This document shows, one piece after another, positions 1-8,877 of a DNA stretch of 58,783 nucleotides. The stretch is taken from contig NZ_MVDE01000033.1 in the NCBI RefSeq assembly GCF_002843385.1, forward strand, positions 1-58,783, in the 5' to 3' direction. Both the position numbers and the translations under genes were made by a program. Origin of the DNA: Labilibaculum manganireducens. GTDB taxonomy: Bacteria > Bacteroidota > Bacteroidia > Bacteroidales > Marinifilaceae. The first letter of the stretch is position 1; every line of letters starts with the position of its first letter. The notes below the pieces were generated by a model. The model saw only the letters and a list, made by a program, of their open reading frames with translations, did not search any database and was not told where the DNA came from.

Positions 1-1
1 C

Positions 2-112
2 CATGACGTCGTAATGGAAATAGCATGTGGGCTACAAAATTTGAGAGTTTCTATCAGACGATGGAAGTATCCGAAGTTAAAAACAAATAAACAAAACTAT
101 ATTTCTAATTAG
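2..112 (+). CDS. C-terminal fragment of a probable DDE transposase (cut by window edge)
   Basis: An open frame enters from the left edge and stops at 110-112. The 36 visible residues include a segment like EIACGLQNLRVSIRRW, which resembles the C-terminal tail of IS5/DDE_Tnp_4-type transposases, where a C-G/A-L-x-N-x-R signature is common. It runs toward the hexosaminidase gene on the other strand and the two stop codons overlap by four bases. That is consistent with an insertion sequence or its remnant abutting, and possibly truncating, that gene. Too little is visible to name the IS family or locate terminal inverted repeats. Confidence 0.45.
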   Translation, partial: HDVVMEIACGLQNLRVSIRRWKYPKLKTNKQNYISN

Positions 113-2076
113 GAATAATGTCTAATATCCTTAGGAAACTTAATTTTATCCAGAACTCCGCACTGCATCACCTCATCGTACGTTACCTCATCAAGATTTT
201 TAAATTTCCCTTTTATAATTTTGTACTTTAATCCCTCACCTAATTCAGAAATTGTATCGGACACCAATGGTGAAATTTTAACACATTCAATAGTTCTTAT
301 TTTACTCTTTAAGCCTGATTCGTGAAAGGTTTGAGTTTTAATGGTTGTCGTATTTTCTATCACCAACGGTTTAGTATAAATTTTAGAGTTCACATCTGGA
401 TTTGAACCATCCAATGTGTACCTTATTTCAGCATCCTGCAATTTTACCTCAAAAGGCATTTCCATCTGATCAAAAAAGAAATTCTTATTAACTCCTCCAT
501 GCGGTGCCTGAATGAATGAATTTATCTCATATTTATGCAGTAATTCGTAATGATGATTCATCCTGTCCTGAAAATCATTCCAATTTCGTTGACCTTTAGA
601 TGACCACACAACTTCTGCCAAAGCGCAGATTCGAGGAGCAAGCATATACTCTACCCGATCCGGAGTATGCATATATTCAGTCCAAATATTTGCTTGTGCC
701 CCTAAAATATATTTTGCCTCATCTTCATTTAATTCTGAAGGTGTTGGTTCAAATTCATATACTTTTTGTAAGGACGTAAAACCACCAATAGCTGTAGGTT
801 CAATGTAATTCACATCCTGATAATGATCGAAATAACAATGAGATCCAGGTGTCATTATCACATCGTGCTTCTGTTTTGCAGCCTGAATACCTCCTGCAGT
901 TCCTCTCCATGACATAACGGTTGCCTCAGGAGCTAATCCCCCCTCCAATATCTCATCCCAACCAATAATCTTACGATTTTTACTGATTAAAAACTTCTCT
1001 ATGCGCTGAATAAAATAAGACTGCAGTTCATGTTCATCTTTCAGTCCTTCCTCCTTAATTCTTTTCTGACACAAAGAACATGATGCCCAGTTTGACTTAG
1101 GACATTCATCGCCACCAATGTGGATGTATTTAGAGGGAAATAATTCAATGACCTCCAGCAAAACATTTTGCAAAAATTCAAAAGTAGTCTCTTTCCCTGC
1201 ACAATAGACATCATCAAAAACGCCCCATTCGTTCTCCACCTCAAAAGGTCCTTGGTTACAAGCCAGTTCGGGATAAGCTGCAAGTGCAGCCACAGAATGT
1301 CCAGGCAATTCAATTTCCGGAATAACTGTTATGAATCGTTCCGACGCATATTTTACAATCTCTTTAATTTGATCCTGTGTATAAAAACCCCCGTACTTAC
1401 TCCCATCCTTCTCAATTCGCCACGCACCAATCTCTGTAAGTTTTGGATATTTTTTAATTTCGATTCTCCAGCCCTGATCCTCGGTTAAATGCCAGTGAAA
1501 AGTATTCATCTTATACATGGCCATTAAATCAATATACTTCTTGATAAAATCAACAGAAAAGAAGTGACGGCAAACATCCAGATGCATTCCCCGATACGGA
1601 TACCTTGGCTCATCCAATATCTTTATGTAAGGAATTTTCAACTCAGTATTTAAAGGCACCAATTGCAAAAGGGATTGTATTCCGTAAAAAAAACCTTTGT
1701 CCGATTTTGCCTCAATCAAAACTCCTGTAACATCAACAATCAAAGAGTATTCTTCTTCTCCCCAATTGTTATCAGTAACTTTTCTAAAAATGATTTTATT
1801 AGATGCCGGTAACTTTCTCGTTATCTTTTTGGGAATTTCAACACCTGTTAATTGATTTATCTGATCGCACAAATAGGAAAGTAAAATCTCTTTGTCTTCC
1901 ACTTCGTTCGAAAAGAATATTTTCACATCTTCTTTTAACAATAAACTACCCTTATCATTAATAATTCTTGATGGCTTTGGAATTATATTCACAGAATTAC
2001 TTGTTTGTGCAGTGGAAGTAAAGGAATTCATAACTTGTGCGCTTACCAGCAACAAGAACAAAATAGAAGTTCTCAT
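109..2076 (-). CDS. Beta-N-acetylhexosaminidase (GH20), possibly C-terminally truncated
   Basis: Exported glycoside hydrolase family 20 enzyme that removes terminal beta-linked GlcNAc/GalNAc from glycans by substrate-assisted catalysis. A signal peptide covers about residues 1-24. A GH20b-like N-domain (about 30-155) precedes the TIM barrel (about 160-500), with the HIGGDECPKSNW motif giving the catalytic Asp323-Glu324 pair. A chitobiase/hexosaminidase C-terminal beta domain with YTLDGSNP follows (about 535-605). The last 40 residues (GEGLKYKIIKGKFKNLDE onward) look like the start of the PA14-like module that many Bacteroidota homologues carry, but the protein stops after about 40 residues of it. 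The stop overlaps a transposase-like frame from the left, so the 3' end may have been lost to an insertion. The catalytic part is intact. Confidence 0.93.
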   Translation of the reverse strand: MRTSILFLLLVSAQVMNSFTSTAQTSNSVNIIPKPSRIINDKGSLLLKEDVKIFFSNEVEDKEILLSYLCDQINQLTGVEIPKKITRKLPASNKIIFRKVTDNNWGEEEYSLIVDVTGVLIEAKSDKGFFYGIQSLLQLVPLNTELKIPYIKILDEPRYPYRGMHLDVCRHFFSVDFIKKYIDLMAMYKMNTFHWHLTEDQGWRIEIKKYPKLTEIGAWRIEKDGSKYGGFYTQDQIKEIVKYASERFITVIPEIELPGHSVAALAAYPELACNQGPFEVENEWGVFDDVYCAGKETTFEFLQNVLLEVIELFPSKYIHIGGDECPKSNWASCSLCQKRIKEEGLKDEHELQSYFIQRIEKFLISKNRKIIGWDEILEGGLAPEATVMSWRGTAGGIQAAKQKHDVIMTPGSHCYFDHYQDVNYIEPTAIGGFTSLQKVYEFEPTPSELNEDEAKYILGAQANIWTEYMHTPDRVEYMLAPRICALAEVVWSSKGQRNWNDFQDRMNHHYELLHKYEINSFIQAPHGGVNKNFFFDQMEMPFEVKLQDAEIRYTLDGSNPDVNSKIYTKPLVIENTTTIKTQTFHESGLKSKIRTIECVKISPLVSDTISELGEGLKYKIIKGKFKNLDEVTYDEVMQCGVLDKIKFPKDIRHYS

Positions 2077-2168
2077 AGAATCAATTGATTAATTGTTTGT
2101 ATTCGGCTTTTTGGAGATATAAAAATAAGTAAATAATTGATTGTCCTCCTATTATTCATTAATAAGCA

Positions 2169-2203
2169 TAAAAAAAGTGGCATTCCTAACATGGAGTGCC
2201 ACT
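2169..2203 (-). terminator. Rho-independent terminator after btuB1-btuG
   Basis: A 7-bp stem (AGTGGCA/TGCCACT, 2176-2182 with 2197-2203) is followed, on the minus strand, by a run of T (complement of the A run at 2170-2176). It lies 22 bases past the stop of the beta-propeller lipoprotein gene and closes the first riboswitch-controlled unit. Confidence 0.75.
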
Positions 2204-2224
2204 CATCTCTTATCATTTTTTTTG

Positions 2225-3619
2225 TTAATATGAAAATGTTGTTGAATTAGGCATCGCCCCAACAGTAAATTCTTTTAATTTGCTGCCTGCAGGAGAGTAA
2301 ACAAGTACTTTTCCAGGATTTGTTCCTTCACACAACCAAAGGTTTCCATTAACAGGATTCACATCCATACCGTAGAATGTTGCATCAATAAACTTAGATG
2401 TTGGTAAAGCTGTATCGGTAATGTTCATTGCGTAAACTGCATCAGACATATAATAAATTGATTTTCCATCTTTCGAAGCACAAATATTTTTCAGAGCAAA
2501 TGAAGTAATATTTGTTAACACATAAGATGTTACTTCACTGTTTGTAGTATTAATTTTTGATATTCCGGCATCATCAATTCCAACTACATTCCAATTTCCA
2601 TCATAAGAAGTAACACCTGCACAATATACCCAAACATCACCATTCGCATCTTTAGCCATATCTTTTGGACAAGATTTAACCGTTATTGTCTCCACTACTT
2701 TATCGGTATCAACATCAATTACCGAAACAGTGTTGTCGTCGTTCGACCATCCGCCACTGTTTGCAACATATAGCTTATCACCTGAAACAATCATTTTTTC
2801 CGGTCCTGCACCAACCGCAATTTGTCCGGTTTTAGTCATTGTTTTTAAATCAATAACGTAAACCTCATTATTCTGTTTTGCGTAATTAGCATCGGCTCCG
2901 TTACCATTTGAAACGTAAGCCTTTCCATTTGCAAAAGCAATTTCTCTAGGATAAGATAATCCATCAATAGTCGCGTAATGTACAAAATCGGAAGCTGTTA
3001 CCACTTCAACATAACCGGCACCGCTTCCTGTTGTCACAACAATATATGCATATTCACCATTTATAGCCATCGATTGAGGATATTGACCTAGAGTAACACC
3101 ACTATTTACTGATGAAAAATAATTATTGGTTACCTCATTATTTCTATTGATCATTGTAACTGAACCATTAGAGTTACCTTCGTTCAATACATAAAAATAG
3201 CCAATCTGCTTTTCACCAATACTAATATTAAAAATACCTGTCAATATATTGTCTCCATCTGTAACTGTAAAAGAAAACTTATCAGTTAAAGCTTGGCTTC
3301 CGTCGTGTACATATACAATTTTAGAAGCAGCTATATCAGCCTGAGTAAAATTTACTACAGAAGTTGTAGGATCTGAGGCATTTGCAAGAATACCATTCTC
3401 TGGAGCAATTGTTACAGTATATATAATATCAATATCATCTGTATCAGTATCTACAACATTTAATTCTGATCCTGTAATAGCTACTGCAGCACTATTTTCA
3501 AGAACAATACCATTATTCACCGACAGATTCGGCATTGCATTATCGTCGTCATCAGAACACGATACGAATAAAGAACTTGCAATTAACAGTCCTAACGTAA
3601 GATTCAAAAACTTTTTCAT
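2225..3619 (-). CDS. btuG: Surface lipoprotein with beta-propeller, BtuG-like B12-binding candidate
   Basis: 464-residue lipoprotein with a lipobox (LFVSC, Cys21) followed by SDDDDN, an acidic stretch of the kind that directs Bacteroidota lipoproteins to the cell surface. Residues about 32-135 form a cadherin/CSPG-like beta domain (FTQADIAASKIVYVHDG, FSFTVTDGD). Residues about 145-464 carry YVTN/YncE-type propeller repeats (INGEYAYIV, SGDKLYVANSGG, TVSVIDVDTDKVVETI). In Bacteroides, BtuG is a surface propeller that binds cobalamin very tightly and hands it to BtuB. Here the gene lies 10 bases behind a BtuB-type receptor under a cobalamin riboswitch, so that role is the best inference. The N-terminal extra domain is not part of the classical BtuG description. 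The symbol is assigned by context, not by sequence search. Confidence 0.75.
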   Translation of the reverse strand: MKKFLNLTLGLLIASSLFVSCSDDDDNAMPNLSVNNGIVLENSAAVAITGSELNVVDTDTDDIDIIYTVTIAPENGILANASDPTTSVVNFTQADIAASKIVYVHDGSQALTDKFSFTVTDGDNILTGIFNISIGEKQIGYFYVLNEGNSNGSVTMINRNNEVTNNYFSSVNSGVTLGQYPQSMAINGEYAYIVVTTGSGAGYVEVVTASDFVHYATIDGLSYPREIAFANGKAYVSNGNGADANYAKQNNEVYVIDLKTMTKTGQIAVGAGPEKMIVSGDKLYVANSGGWSNDDNTVSVIDVDTDKVVETITVKSCPKDMAKDANGDVWVYCAGVTSYDGNWNVVGIDDAGISKINTTNSEVTSYVLTNITSFALKNICASKDGKSIYYMSDAVYAMNITDTALPTSKFIDATFYGMDVNPVNGNLWLCEGTNPGKVLVYSPAGSKLKEFTVGAMPNSTTFSY

Positions 3620-3629
3620 AGCTAATTAA

Positions 3630-5540
3630 TTAAAAAATTACATTTACCCCAAAATAATAAGCTCTGCCAGGCATGGGGTAAAACCTGACAATTTCATATG
3701 ATTCATCCAACAGATTTTCAACTCTACCCGTCAGTTTTATTTTCGCAAAACTGGTATCGAAACGATATCCTCCATTTAAATCTATCAGCATGTTTCCATC
3801 AACCTGATCTCCTTCCCAGGTATTGGTATTGGAGCGAACCGTTCCAAGTATTCCAAACTCCCATTTTCCAAACAAATAATCCGAAGAAAATTTGACTATG
3901 TGATGCGGACGATAAGCCAATGTTTTCTTATAGTTATCGCTTTCCTTATCATTATTGTAAGCGTCGTTACAGGCATATTTTAATGAAGTTCGAAGACTAT
4001 TATTTTTGACCTTCAGAAAATGAGTCGCTTCAATATCAACACCTTGAATTACTGTTTTACCAATATTGATCGGTTTCCAAAGTGTTCCTGATCCTGGTTG
4101 CCATGCAATTAAATCATCATTAAGAGCCTTATAAGCATTAAAATCTAAAGTAATATCACCATACAATGCCTTTTGTGATAGCATCACTACTCCTAATTCA
4201 TAATTCCATCCATTCTCTGATTTTAAATCAACATTCCCTGAAATATTCCAATAACGTTCATTAAATGTTGGTCTTTTATAATGTGTTGATGCTTTACTGC
4301 GAATATCTATAATAGTAGGAAATAGATGAATAAGAGAACTAAACGAATACATTTCCGGTGGATTAACCTCCGAATTCCACTCCTTAGCATAAGTAAAAAT
4401 GAATGTTCCGATTAATGGTGTATACTTAGCTGCAAGTGTAGCACGCGACTCATTTTCGTGAATATTACCATCGTAATTATTGGTAATTCCTTTCAACCAA
4501 TTGTATTTACCATTGATATCAACACTCCATTTATCTGAGAAATAATATCTCAAGTTGACATCATTTAACCAACGTTTCGATTCTATTTCTGAAAATATTT
4601 TATATCCCGTATTCGTTGCACTCCCTCTATCGGTATACTTCAAATAATCTGATAAATACGCAGATTTCGCTTCCAAACGAAATTTACCAATCAGTTTTTT
4701 CCAACCTATATAGGCTTTAAAGGATGAATCCCGTTGTTTCTGATAGCTAATAGGAGCACCAATTCCCATTAATCCACCAATATTCTTTTCTTTTACCTGA
4801 TACCAGGCTCCAAAATCAATATAGTGTTCGTTAATTTTCAAGTGCAGGTCTTGAATCGTCCCAAACGCTCTGTTTTCATTGTTATTTAATCGTTCAGTGG
4901 GCGATCCAAAATCATGAAAATCGGTGTATGAAAAATCATTCTTCCCATATTGGAAAAAAGCTTGTCCGGAATAGGAAATCCACTTATTGGAATATTTCCC
5001 AAAGAGTTTTGTTTTTGTATTTGAGAAACTGCCTATTTCCGAATTCAGACCAACAGAAGACTTTTTCTTCCAATCGGGTGTATTTGACAATTCAATAGCA
5101 CCACCCAATGTTCCAGAACCATATAAAGATCCTACGGCACCGTAAATCACCTGAACTTGATCAAAAGAACCTGCATTTATTAAGGATAAATCTGCCGAAC
5201 CTGTTGTTAATGAATTAACAGGAATCCCATTCCAATTCACAGATGTATGTGTTCCTGATGCACCCCGCATCCCAGCCGTAGCAAGAGCCCCAAACGCACC
5301 ATTCGAAGAAATATTTACCAAAGATGTTTTCTGAAGTAAGCTCGACAAATCCTTTCCATCGTATCTCTGAATAAGAATGGAATCAATTTGCACCGTTTTT
5401 TCGGTGGAAGAAAAATGCTGAAGTCTTGGCGCCACAATATCAATGGATTCAATCCGGATGGTATCCACACCTAAGGTTTGCGACCAAACACCAAAACTCA
5501 AAAAGCTTACAATTACTGTAAATAAAAATTTCAACTTCAT
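3630..5540 (-). CDS. btuB: TonB-dependent cobalamin receptor (BtuB type), first copy
   Basis: Outer-membrane receptor for TonB-driven uptake of cobamides. I chose the ATG at 5540 (MKLKFLFTVIVSFLSFGVWSQ), which gives a clean signal peptide; an upstream ATG at 5567 adds nine unlikely residues. The plug domain (about residues 40-150) shows the usual features, including GMRGASGTHTSVNWNGIPVN and a YGAVGSLYGSGTLGGAIEL segment. The rest is a 22-strand-type barrel ending in the Phe needed for BAM assembly (YYFGVNVIF). It follows a cobalamin riboswitch about 100 bases upstream and is followed after 10 bases by the BtuG-like lipoprotein, so receptor and capture protein should be co-expressed when B12 is scarce. 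It is clearly diverged from the second receptor at 6391-8514. Confidence 0.92.
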   Translation of the reverse strand: MKLKFLFTVIVSFLSFGVWSQTLGVDTIRIESIDIVAPRLQHFSSTEKTVQIDSILIQRYDGKDLSSLLQKTSLVNISSNGAFGALATAGMRGASGTHTSVNWNGIPVNSLTTGSADLSLINAGSFDQVQVIYGAVGSLYGSGTLGGAIELSNTPDWKKKSSVGLNSEIGSFSNTKTKLFGKYSNKWISYSGQAFFQYGKNDFSYTDFHDFGSPTERLNNNENRAFGTIQDLHLKINEHYIDFGAWYQVKEKNIGGLMGIGAPISYQKQRDSSFKAYIGWKKLIGKFRLEAKSAYLSDYLKYTDRGSATNTGYKIFSEIESKRWLNDVNLRYYFSDKWSVDINGKYNWLKGITNNYDGNIHENESRATLAAKYTPLIGTFIFTYAKEWNSEVNPPEMYSFSSLIHLFPTIIDIRSKASTHYKRPTFNERYWNISGNVDLKSENGWNYELGVVMLSQKALYGDITLDFNAYKALNDDLIAWQPGSGTLWKPINIGKTVIQGVDIEATHFLKVKNNSLRTSLKYACNDAYNNDKESDNYKKTLAYRPHHIVKFSSDYLFGKWEFGILGTVRSNTNTWEGDQVDGNMLIDLNGGYRFDTSFAKIKLTGRVENLLDESYEIVRFYPMPGRAYYFGVNVIF

Positions 5541-5639
5541 CTTATAATTTGATAAAGAAGAAAACACAAGGACAGAACAAAAGAAATAGATGATTCAATC
5601 GTCTTCCAAACATCTTCTCCGAATGTTTTGAAAATTAAG

Positions 5640-5828
5640 TTTGCATTGGCAGGTCTTCTGACTTACTCAACTTTTTCGGCCTTCCCATCCCGATTTATCG
5701 AAACAGTGGCATTGTGGTGAAAAAGCTTTTTTCTGAGCTTACAGCTACGGGAACAGTTCCGGACTTTAACCGGATTCCCTTTTCATCTCTATCTGATTCA
5801 TTCAGATATATGAGAACCAATTGCATTG
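5640..5828 (-). ncRNA. Cobalamin riboswitch controlling btuB1-btuG
   Basis: On the minus strand the segment carries the conserved adenosylcobalamin aptamer blocks: GGGAATCCGGTTAAAGTCCG, GTAGCTGTAAGCTC, the GCCACTG box, GGGAAGGCC, and the closing AGTCAGAAGACCTGCC at 5649-5664. The order and spacing are those of the Rfam cobalamin family. The receptor start codon lies about 100 bases downstream. I see no clear terminator in that gap, so control may act on translation. It is the first of three such elements in 7 kb. Confidence 0.93.
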
Positions 5829-5836
5829 CAAATGTA
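5829..5836 (-). promoter_or_regulatory. Bacteroidota -7 box (TACATTTG) before riboswitch 1
   Basis: Minus-strand TACATTTG matches the Bacteroidota -7 consensus TAnnTTTG and sits immediately before the aptamer, which places the transcription start just inside it. The other two riboswitches have an equivalent box at the same place (TACATTTG, TAGATTTG). No good -33 TTG is visible at the usual distance. Confidence 0.55.
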
Positions 5837-5983
5837 TAAAAAAAATCAAAATCAGATTTAGGAATCTCTTATTTATAAAATATTATAAAACACATTGCAA
5901 ATCAACCACTAATAACCGGCAAACAATAAAAAAAGAGACATCCCAAAACTGGAATACCCCTTTTAAACTGAATAAAAATTGTT

Positions 5984-6110
5984 TTAGAATCGATAAGTTA
6001 ATTTAGCAGTTATCGATCAACCATACATATTATAACCATCTTTTTCGGTGTAATTTTCACCAAGTAAATTTGACAATATTAGTCCCAAAATATATCTGTT
6101 TTTTAAAAAG
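5984..6110 (-). pseudogene. Decayed duplicate of the 3' end of btuB2
   Basis: The plus-strand stretch from 5984 aligns almost without gaps to the last roughly 120 bases of the downstream-numbered receptor gene (6391 onward). Shared blocks include TTAGAAT, TTAGCAGTTAT and CCATCTTTTTCGGT, and identity by eye is roughly 70 percent. Read on the minus strand it gives FKKQIYFGTNIVKFTW against the gene's FKEKYTLGVTVANLFD, followed by in-frame stops. It is therefore a duplicated and degenerated receptor terminus, separated from the gene by the 42-bp array. Confidence 0.75.
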
Positions 6111-6390
6111 TATGCCTTGTAAGCTTACAATTACCATTTCCTTTTTAAAAAGTAAACCGTGTAAGCTTACAACTACCACTTTTCTTTTTAAAAGTATACT
6201 GTGTAAGCTTGCAATTACCATTTTCTTTTTAAAAAGTATAGCATGCAAGCTTACAATTGCTGTTTCTTTTTTCGAAAGTATGCTTTGTAAGAAAACAAAC
6301 GCCATTTTTTTTTCTGATAATGTGCCATGTAAGTTTACATAGATCATTTTATTATTGGAAAACAATGCGTGTAAGCTTACAAGTTATCCT
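6105..6390. repeat. Seven-unit tandem array with exact 42-bp period
   Basis: The core GTAAGCTTAC, or a degenerate form, recurs at 6119, 6161, 6203, 6245, 6287, 6329 and 6371, each exactly 42 bases apart without a single indel. The best units carry the perfect palindrome TGTAAGCTTACA inside a frame of AAAAGTA and ACCATTT blocks. On the minus strand each unit encodes 14 residues of the type MVIVSLHGILFKKE, matching the receptor's penultimate strand MVFDYSASYTFKEK (6502-6543). The array starts right behind the btuB2 stop codon. A 102-residue open frame runs through it on the minus strand, but it looks like a by-product of the 42-bp (14-codon) period. Confidence 0.9.
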
Positions 6391-8514
6391 TTAGAATTTA
6401 TAAGCGAACTTAGCAGTTATTGCTCTACCCGGCATATTGTATCCATCTTTTTCGGTATAGTTTTCATCGAACAAGTTAGCAACAGTTACTCCAAGAGTAT
6501 ATTTTTCTTTGAAAGTATAGCTTGCCGAATAATCAAATACCATTGAAACAGGGTGACGAAGAACTTTTTCAGTAACATTAGTACGAATTGGATAATATGT
6601 ATACCAATTATCTTCATATCTATGACCAATATAACGCGCATTTAAACGAGTAGAAAATCCATTTAAATTGTCAAAATCAATTCCGAAATTTGCATTGTTA
6701 TCGCGAACATATCTCATAGGACTGCTCTGGTTTTTATAAGTTCCATCATCTGTTTTAATACGCTCGGTTACAGCTGCATCAATAATATGAGTATAATTTG
6801 CGTATAGTTTCAAGGAATAATTGTAATCAACCAAAGCACCAAAATCATAAGATGTTTCAATTTCAATTCCATCCATATCGGCAAAATTGGCATTTTTGTA
6901 AGTTTTATACTCATCACCATTGTATGCTGTGCCATCCGGGTCTACAGAATAACTAACGATCATGTTATTATGATGTGTTTTAAAATAAGTAAAATCGAAA
7001 TTAAAGCCTTTCCCAAAATTCTTATATTCAAATCCAGCATCAAAAGTATTACTTTGCTCATCCTTCAAATTTGGATTTCCCTTTGTGGTTCCATATGCGG
7101 TGGTATACAATCCTGCCTTTTGAAAAGCATCAGGAGCATAAAATGCATTTCCCCAACTGGAATGAACCGCTAATCCTTTAAGAAGTTCATATTTTACACC
7201 CACATTTTGTGTAAATACATTGTATTCCTCTGTACTTGCTTCATTCCCTAATAAATCGTCCGCTTCCAATTTCAATTTCACCAAATCATATCTTGCCCCT
7301 ATGGCAATATTCAATTTTCCATTTAAAGTATTTGTATTTATCTGACCAAAAATGCCGGTCGATACATTTTTATATTTTGGAGTAGAAGGGGCTGTAACAT
7401 CACCCAAAGTATTCCAATTATTGCTTTCGGAAACATCGTTTTTATTGTCGATTCCAAAAGCAATAGAGTGCTCTCCTACTTTAAAGGCATCCTGAAGAAT
7501 AAAGCCGTAATTTTTATGAATACTCTCGGTATCACCATAAACTGAATTGAAAGTGGTTGTTTCCTCTTTGCTGTGAAAAGGAGATAAACTTAGCTTATGG
7601 TTTCCTATTTTTCCCAGTACGTCAGCACTTGTTGTATACTTATTCATATCTTTTGAATCCATACCATACACATGCCAAAAAGAACCTGGTGTTTCAACAT
7701 CATTGGCAATAAACACCGACTGATGAATATTAATCTTCCAGTTTTCATCTAAAATGAAGCCTAAACGTGCACTTGCATTCTGTCTTTCAAATTGTGAATG
7801 CTCCATCCTCTTGCCGTAGGTCGTTGGATCCAATATTGTTTCAGCATCGCTTTTACCAAAGAAATTCTTTTTCCCAATTTTATAATCCTTTCCTTGTTTT
7901 TGGTAATTGCAGCTTACATCAAAATCCATCGACTCCGACAAAGCACCACCGGCACTTAAACTACCCGTATACGTTTCGAAGCTTCCGTAAGAAACACTTG
8001 CATTTCCGGTAATACTTTGCGTACTTTCTTTGGTAACAATATTGATTACTCCAGCCATAGCCGAAGAACCATATTGTGCTGAAAAAGGACCTTTTAAAAT
8101 TTCAACCCGCTCTACATTCGATAGATCTATTGTTGCAATATTGGTAGTTCCTGCAGGTTTGCCATCAATTAAAATCACATTGTATTTGTTTGATGTAGAT
8201 GGAGCGAAACCTCTCATACTTACAGCTGAAGAAATTCCTGGATATTGAATAATATCAACACCGGTAGTCTTTTTTAGCAAATCCCCCATATCAACTGCAG
8301 GAGTCGCTTCAATCATTCTTCGTGTAACCACCTCAACCTTTTGAGGAAGATCCTTCATTTTTGCATTTACACGTGATGCGTTAATCTTAACTTCTGATAA
8401 ATTCAGGTGTCTCACTGCCGTTGTATCTTTGGCAGGATTTGGAATCTCATCAGCTTTTACTGCAGAATTTAATAATGACAGCAATGCAAAAGCCGTTAAA
8501 AATGTTCTTTTCAT
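6391..8514 (-). CDS. btuB: TonB-dependent cobalamin receptor (BtuB type), second copy
   Basis: 707-residue outer-membrane receptor with signal peptide (residues 1-21, ending VKADE). The plug domain (about 45-165) includes LLKKTTGVDIIQYPGISSAV, SMRGFAPSTSNKYNVILIDG and LKGPFSAQYGSSAMAGVINI. The barrel ends in AITAKFAYKF with terminal Phe. It stands alone behind its own cobalamin riboswitch, 180 bases upstream, without a lipoprotein partner, unlike the first receptor. The two receptors differ strongly in length and sequence, so they may prefer different cobamides or precursors. The coding DNA for the last two strands is the apparent source of the decayed copy and 42-bp array just downstream. 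Confidence 0.92.
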   Translation of the reverse strand: MKRTFLTAFALLSLLNSAVKADEIPNPAKDTTAVRHLNLSEVKINASRVNAKMKDLPQKVEVVTRRMIEATPAVDMGDLLKKTTGVDIIQYPGISSAVSMRGFAPSTSNKYNVILIDGKPAGTTNIATIDLSNVERVEILKGPFSAQYGSSAMAGVINIVTKESTQSITGNASVSYGSFETYTGSLSAGGALSESMDFDVSCNYQKQGKDYKIGKKNFFGKSDAETILDPTTYGKRMEHSQFERQNASARLGFILDENWKINIHQSVFIANDVETPGSFWHVYGMDSKDMNKYTTSADVLGKIGNHKLSLSPFHSKEETTTFNSVYGDTESIHKNYGFILQDAFKVGEHSIAFGIDNKNDVSESNNWNTLGDVTAPSTPKYKNVSTGIFGQINTNTLNGKLNIAIGARYDLVKLKLEADDLLGNEASTEEYNVFTQNVGVKYELLKGLAVHSSWGNAFYAPDAFQKAGLYTTAYGTTKGNPNLKDEQSNTFDAGFEYKNFGKGFNFDFTYFKTHHNNMIVSYSVDPDGTAYNGDEYKTYKNANFADMDGIEIETSYDFGALVDYNYSLKLYANYTHIIDAAVTERIKTDDGTYKNQSSPMRYVRDNNANFGIDFDNLNGFSTRLNARYIGHRYEDNWYTYYPIRTNVTEKVLRHPVSMVFDYSASYTFKEKYTLGVTVANLFDENYTEKDGYNMPGRAITAKFAYKF

Positions 8515-8687
8515 GTCTTTTAAGAATAAATGAAAATAAGTTTAACTAATGCAATGCAGACAGGGAGCTAAAAGAAAATTTCACAACATGACATAAAGAA
8601 CCGGTCATGGCAGATCAATCCTTGTATCAATGTTCGATAAAGTTTTCGTTCACTTGCTCTTTTTCCCGAAAGCAATGACTTAAAATT

Positions 8688-8876
8688 GATTGCAAAGGCA
8701 GGTCTTCTGACTTGTTCTACTTTTTGAGGCCTTCCCATTCCAAAATCGGAACAGTGGCACAGGACTTTCAAAAAGCTCTTTTTAGAACTTACAGCTACGG
8801 GTATAGTCTCGGATTTTCACCGAATTCCCTTTTCATTTCATTCCTGAATAATGAGGAATAAAATACCGAATGCGAT
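8688..8876 (-). ncRNA. Cobalamin riboswitch controlling btuB2
   Basis: The minus strand shows the same aptamer blocks as the first element: GGGAATTCGGTGAAAATCCG, CCCGTAGCTGTAAG, GCCACTG, GGGAAGGCC and AGTCAGAAGACCTGCC. It lies between the ABC-transporter ATPase gene and btuB2, so the receptor has its own B12 control even though the neighbours are co-directional. About 175 bases separate it from the btuB2 start codon. Confidence 0.93.
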
Positions 8877-8877
8877 G

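Noticed and set aside
6057-6365. 102-residue minus-strand frame and a 90-residue plus-strand frame with 14-residue repeats
   Set aside because: Both are by-products of the 42-bp period, which is a multiple of three; units contain decayed receptor sequence, and neither frame has a signal, promoter or independent features.
6119-6380. 42-bp repeat as a CRISPR array
   Set aside because: The whole 42-bp unit is repeated without unique spacers, and no cas genes are present.
8568-8771. 67-residue minus-strand frame
   Set aside because: It lies across the second cobalamin riboswitch and its downstream leader; the RNA element explains the sequence.
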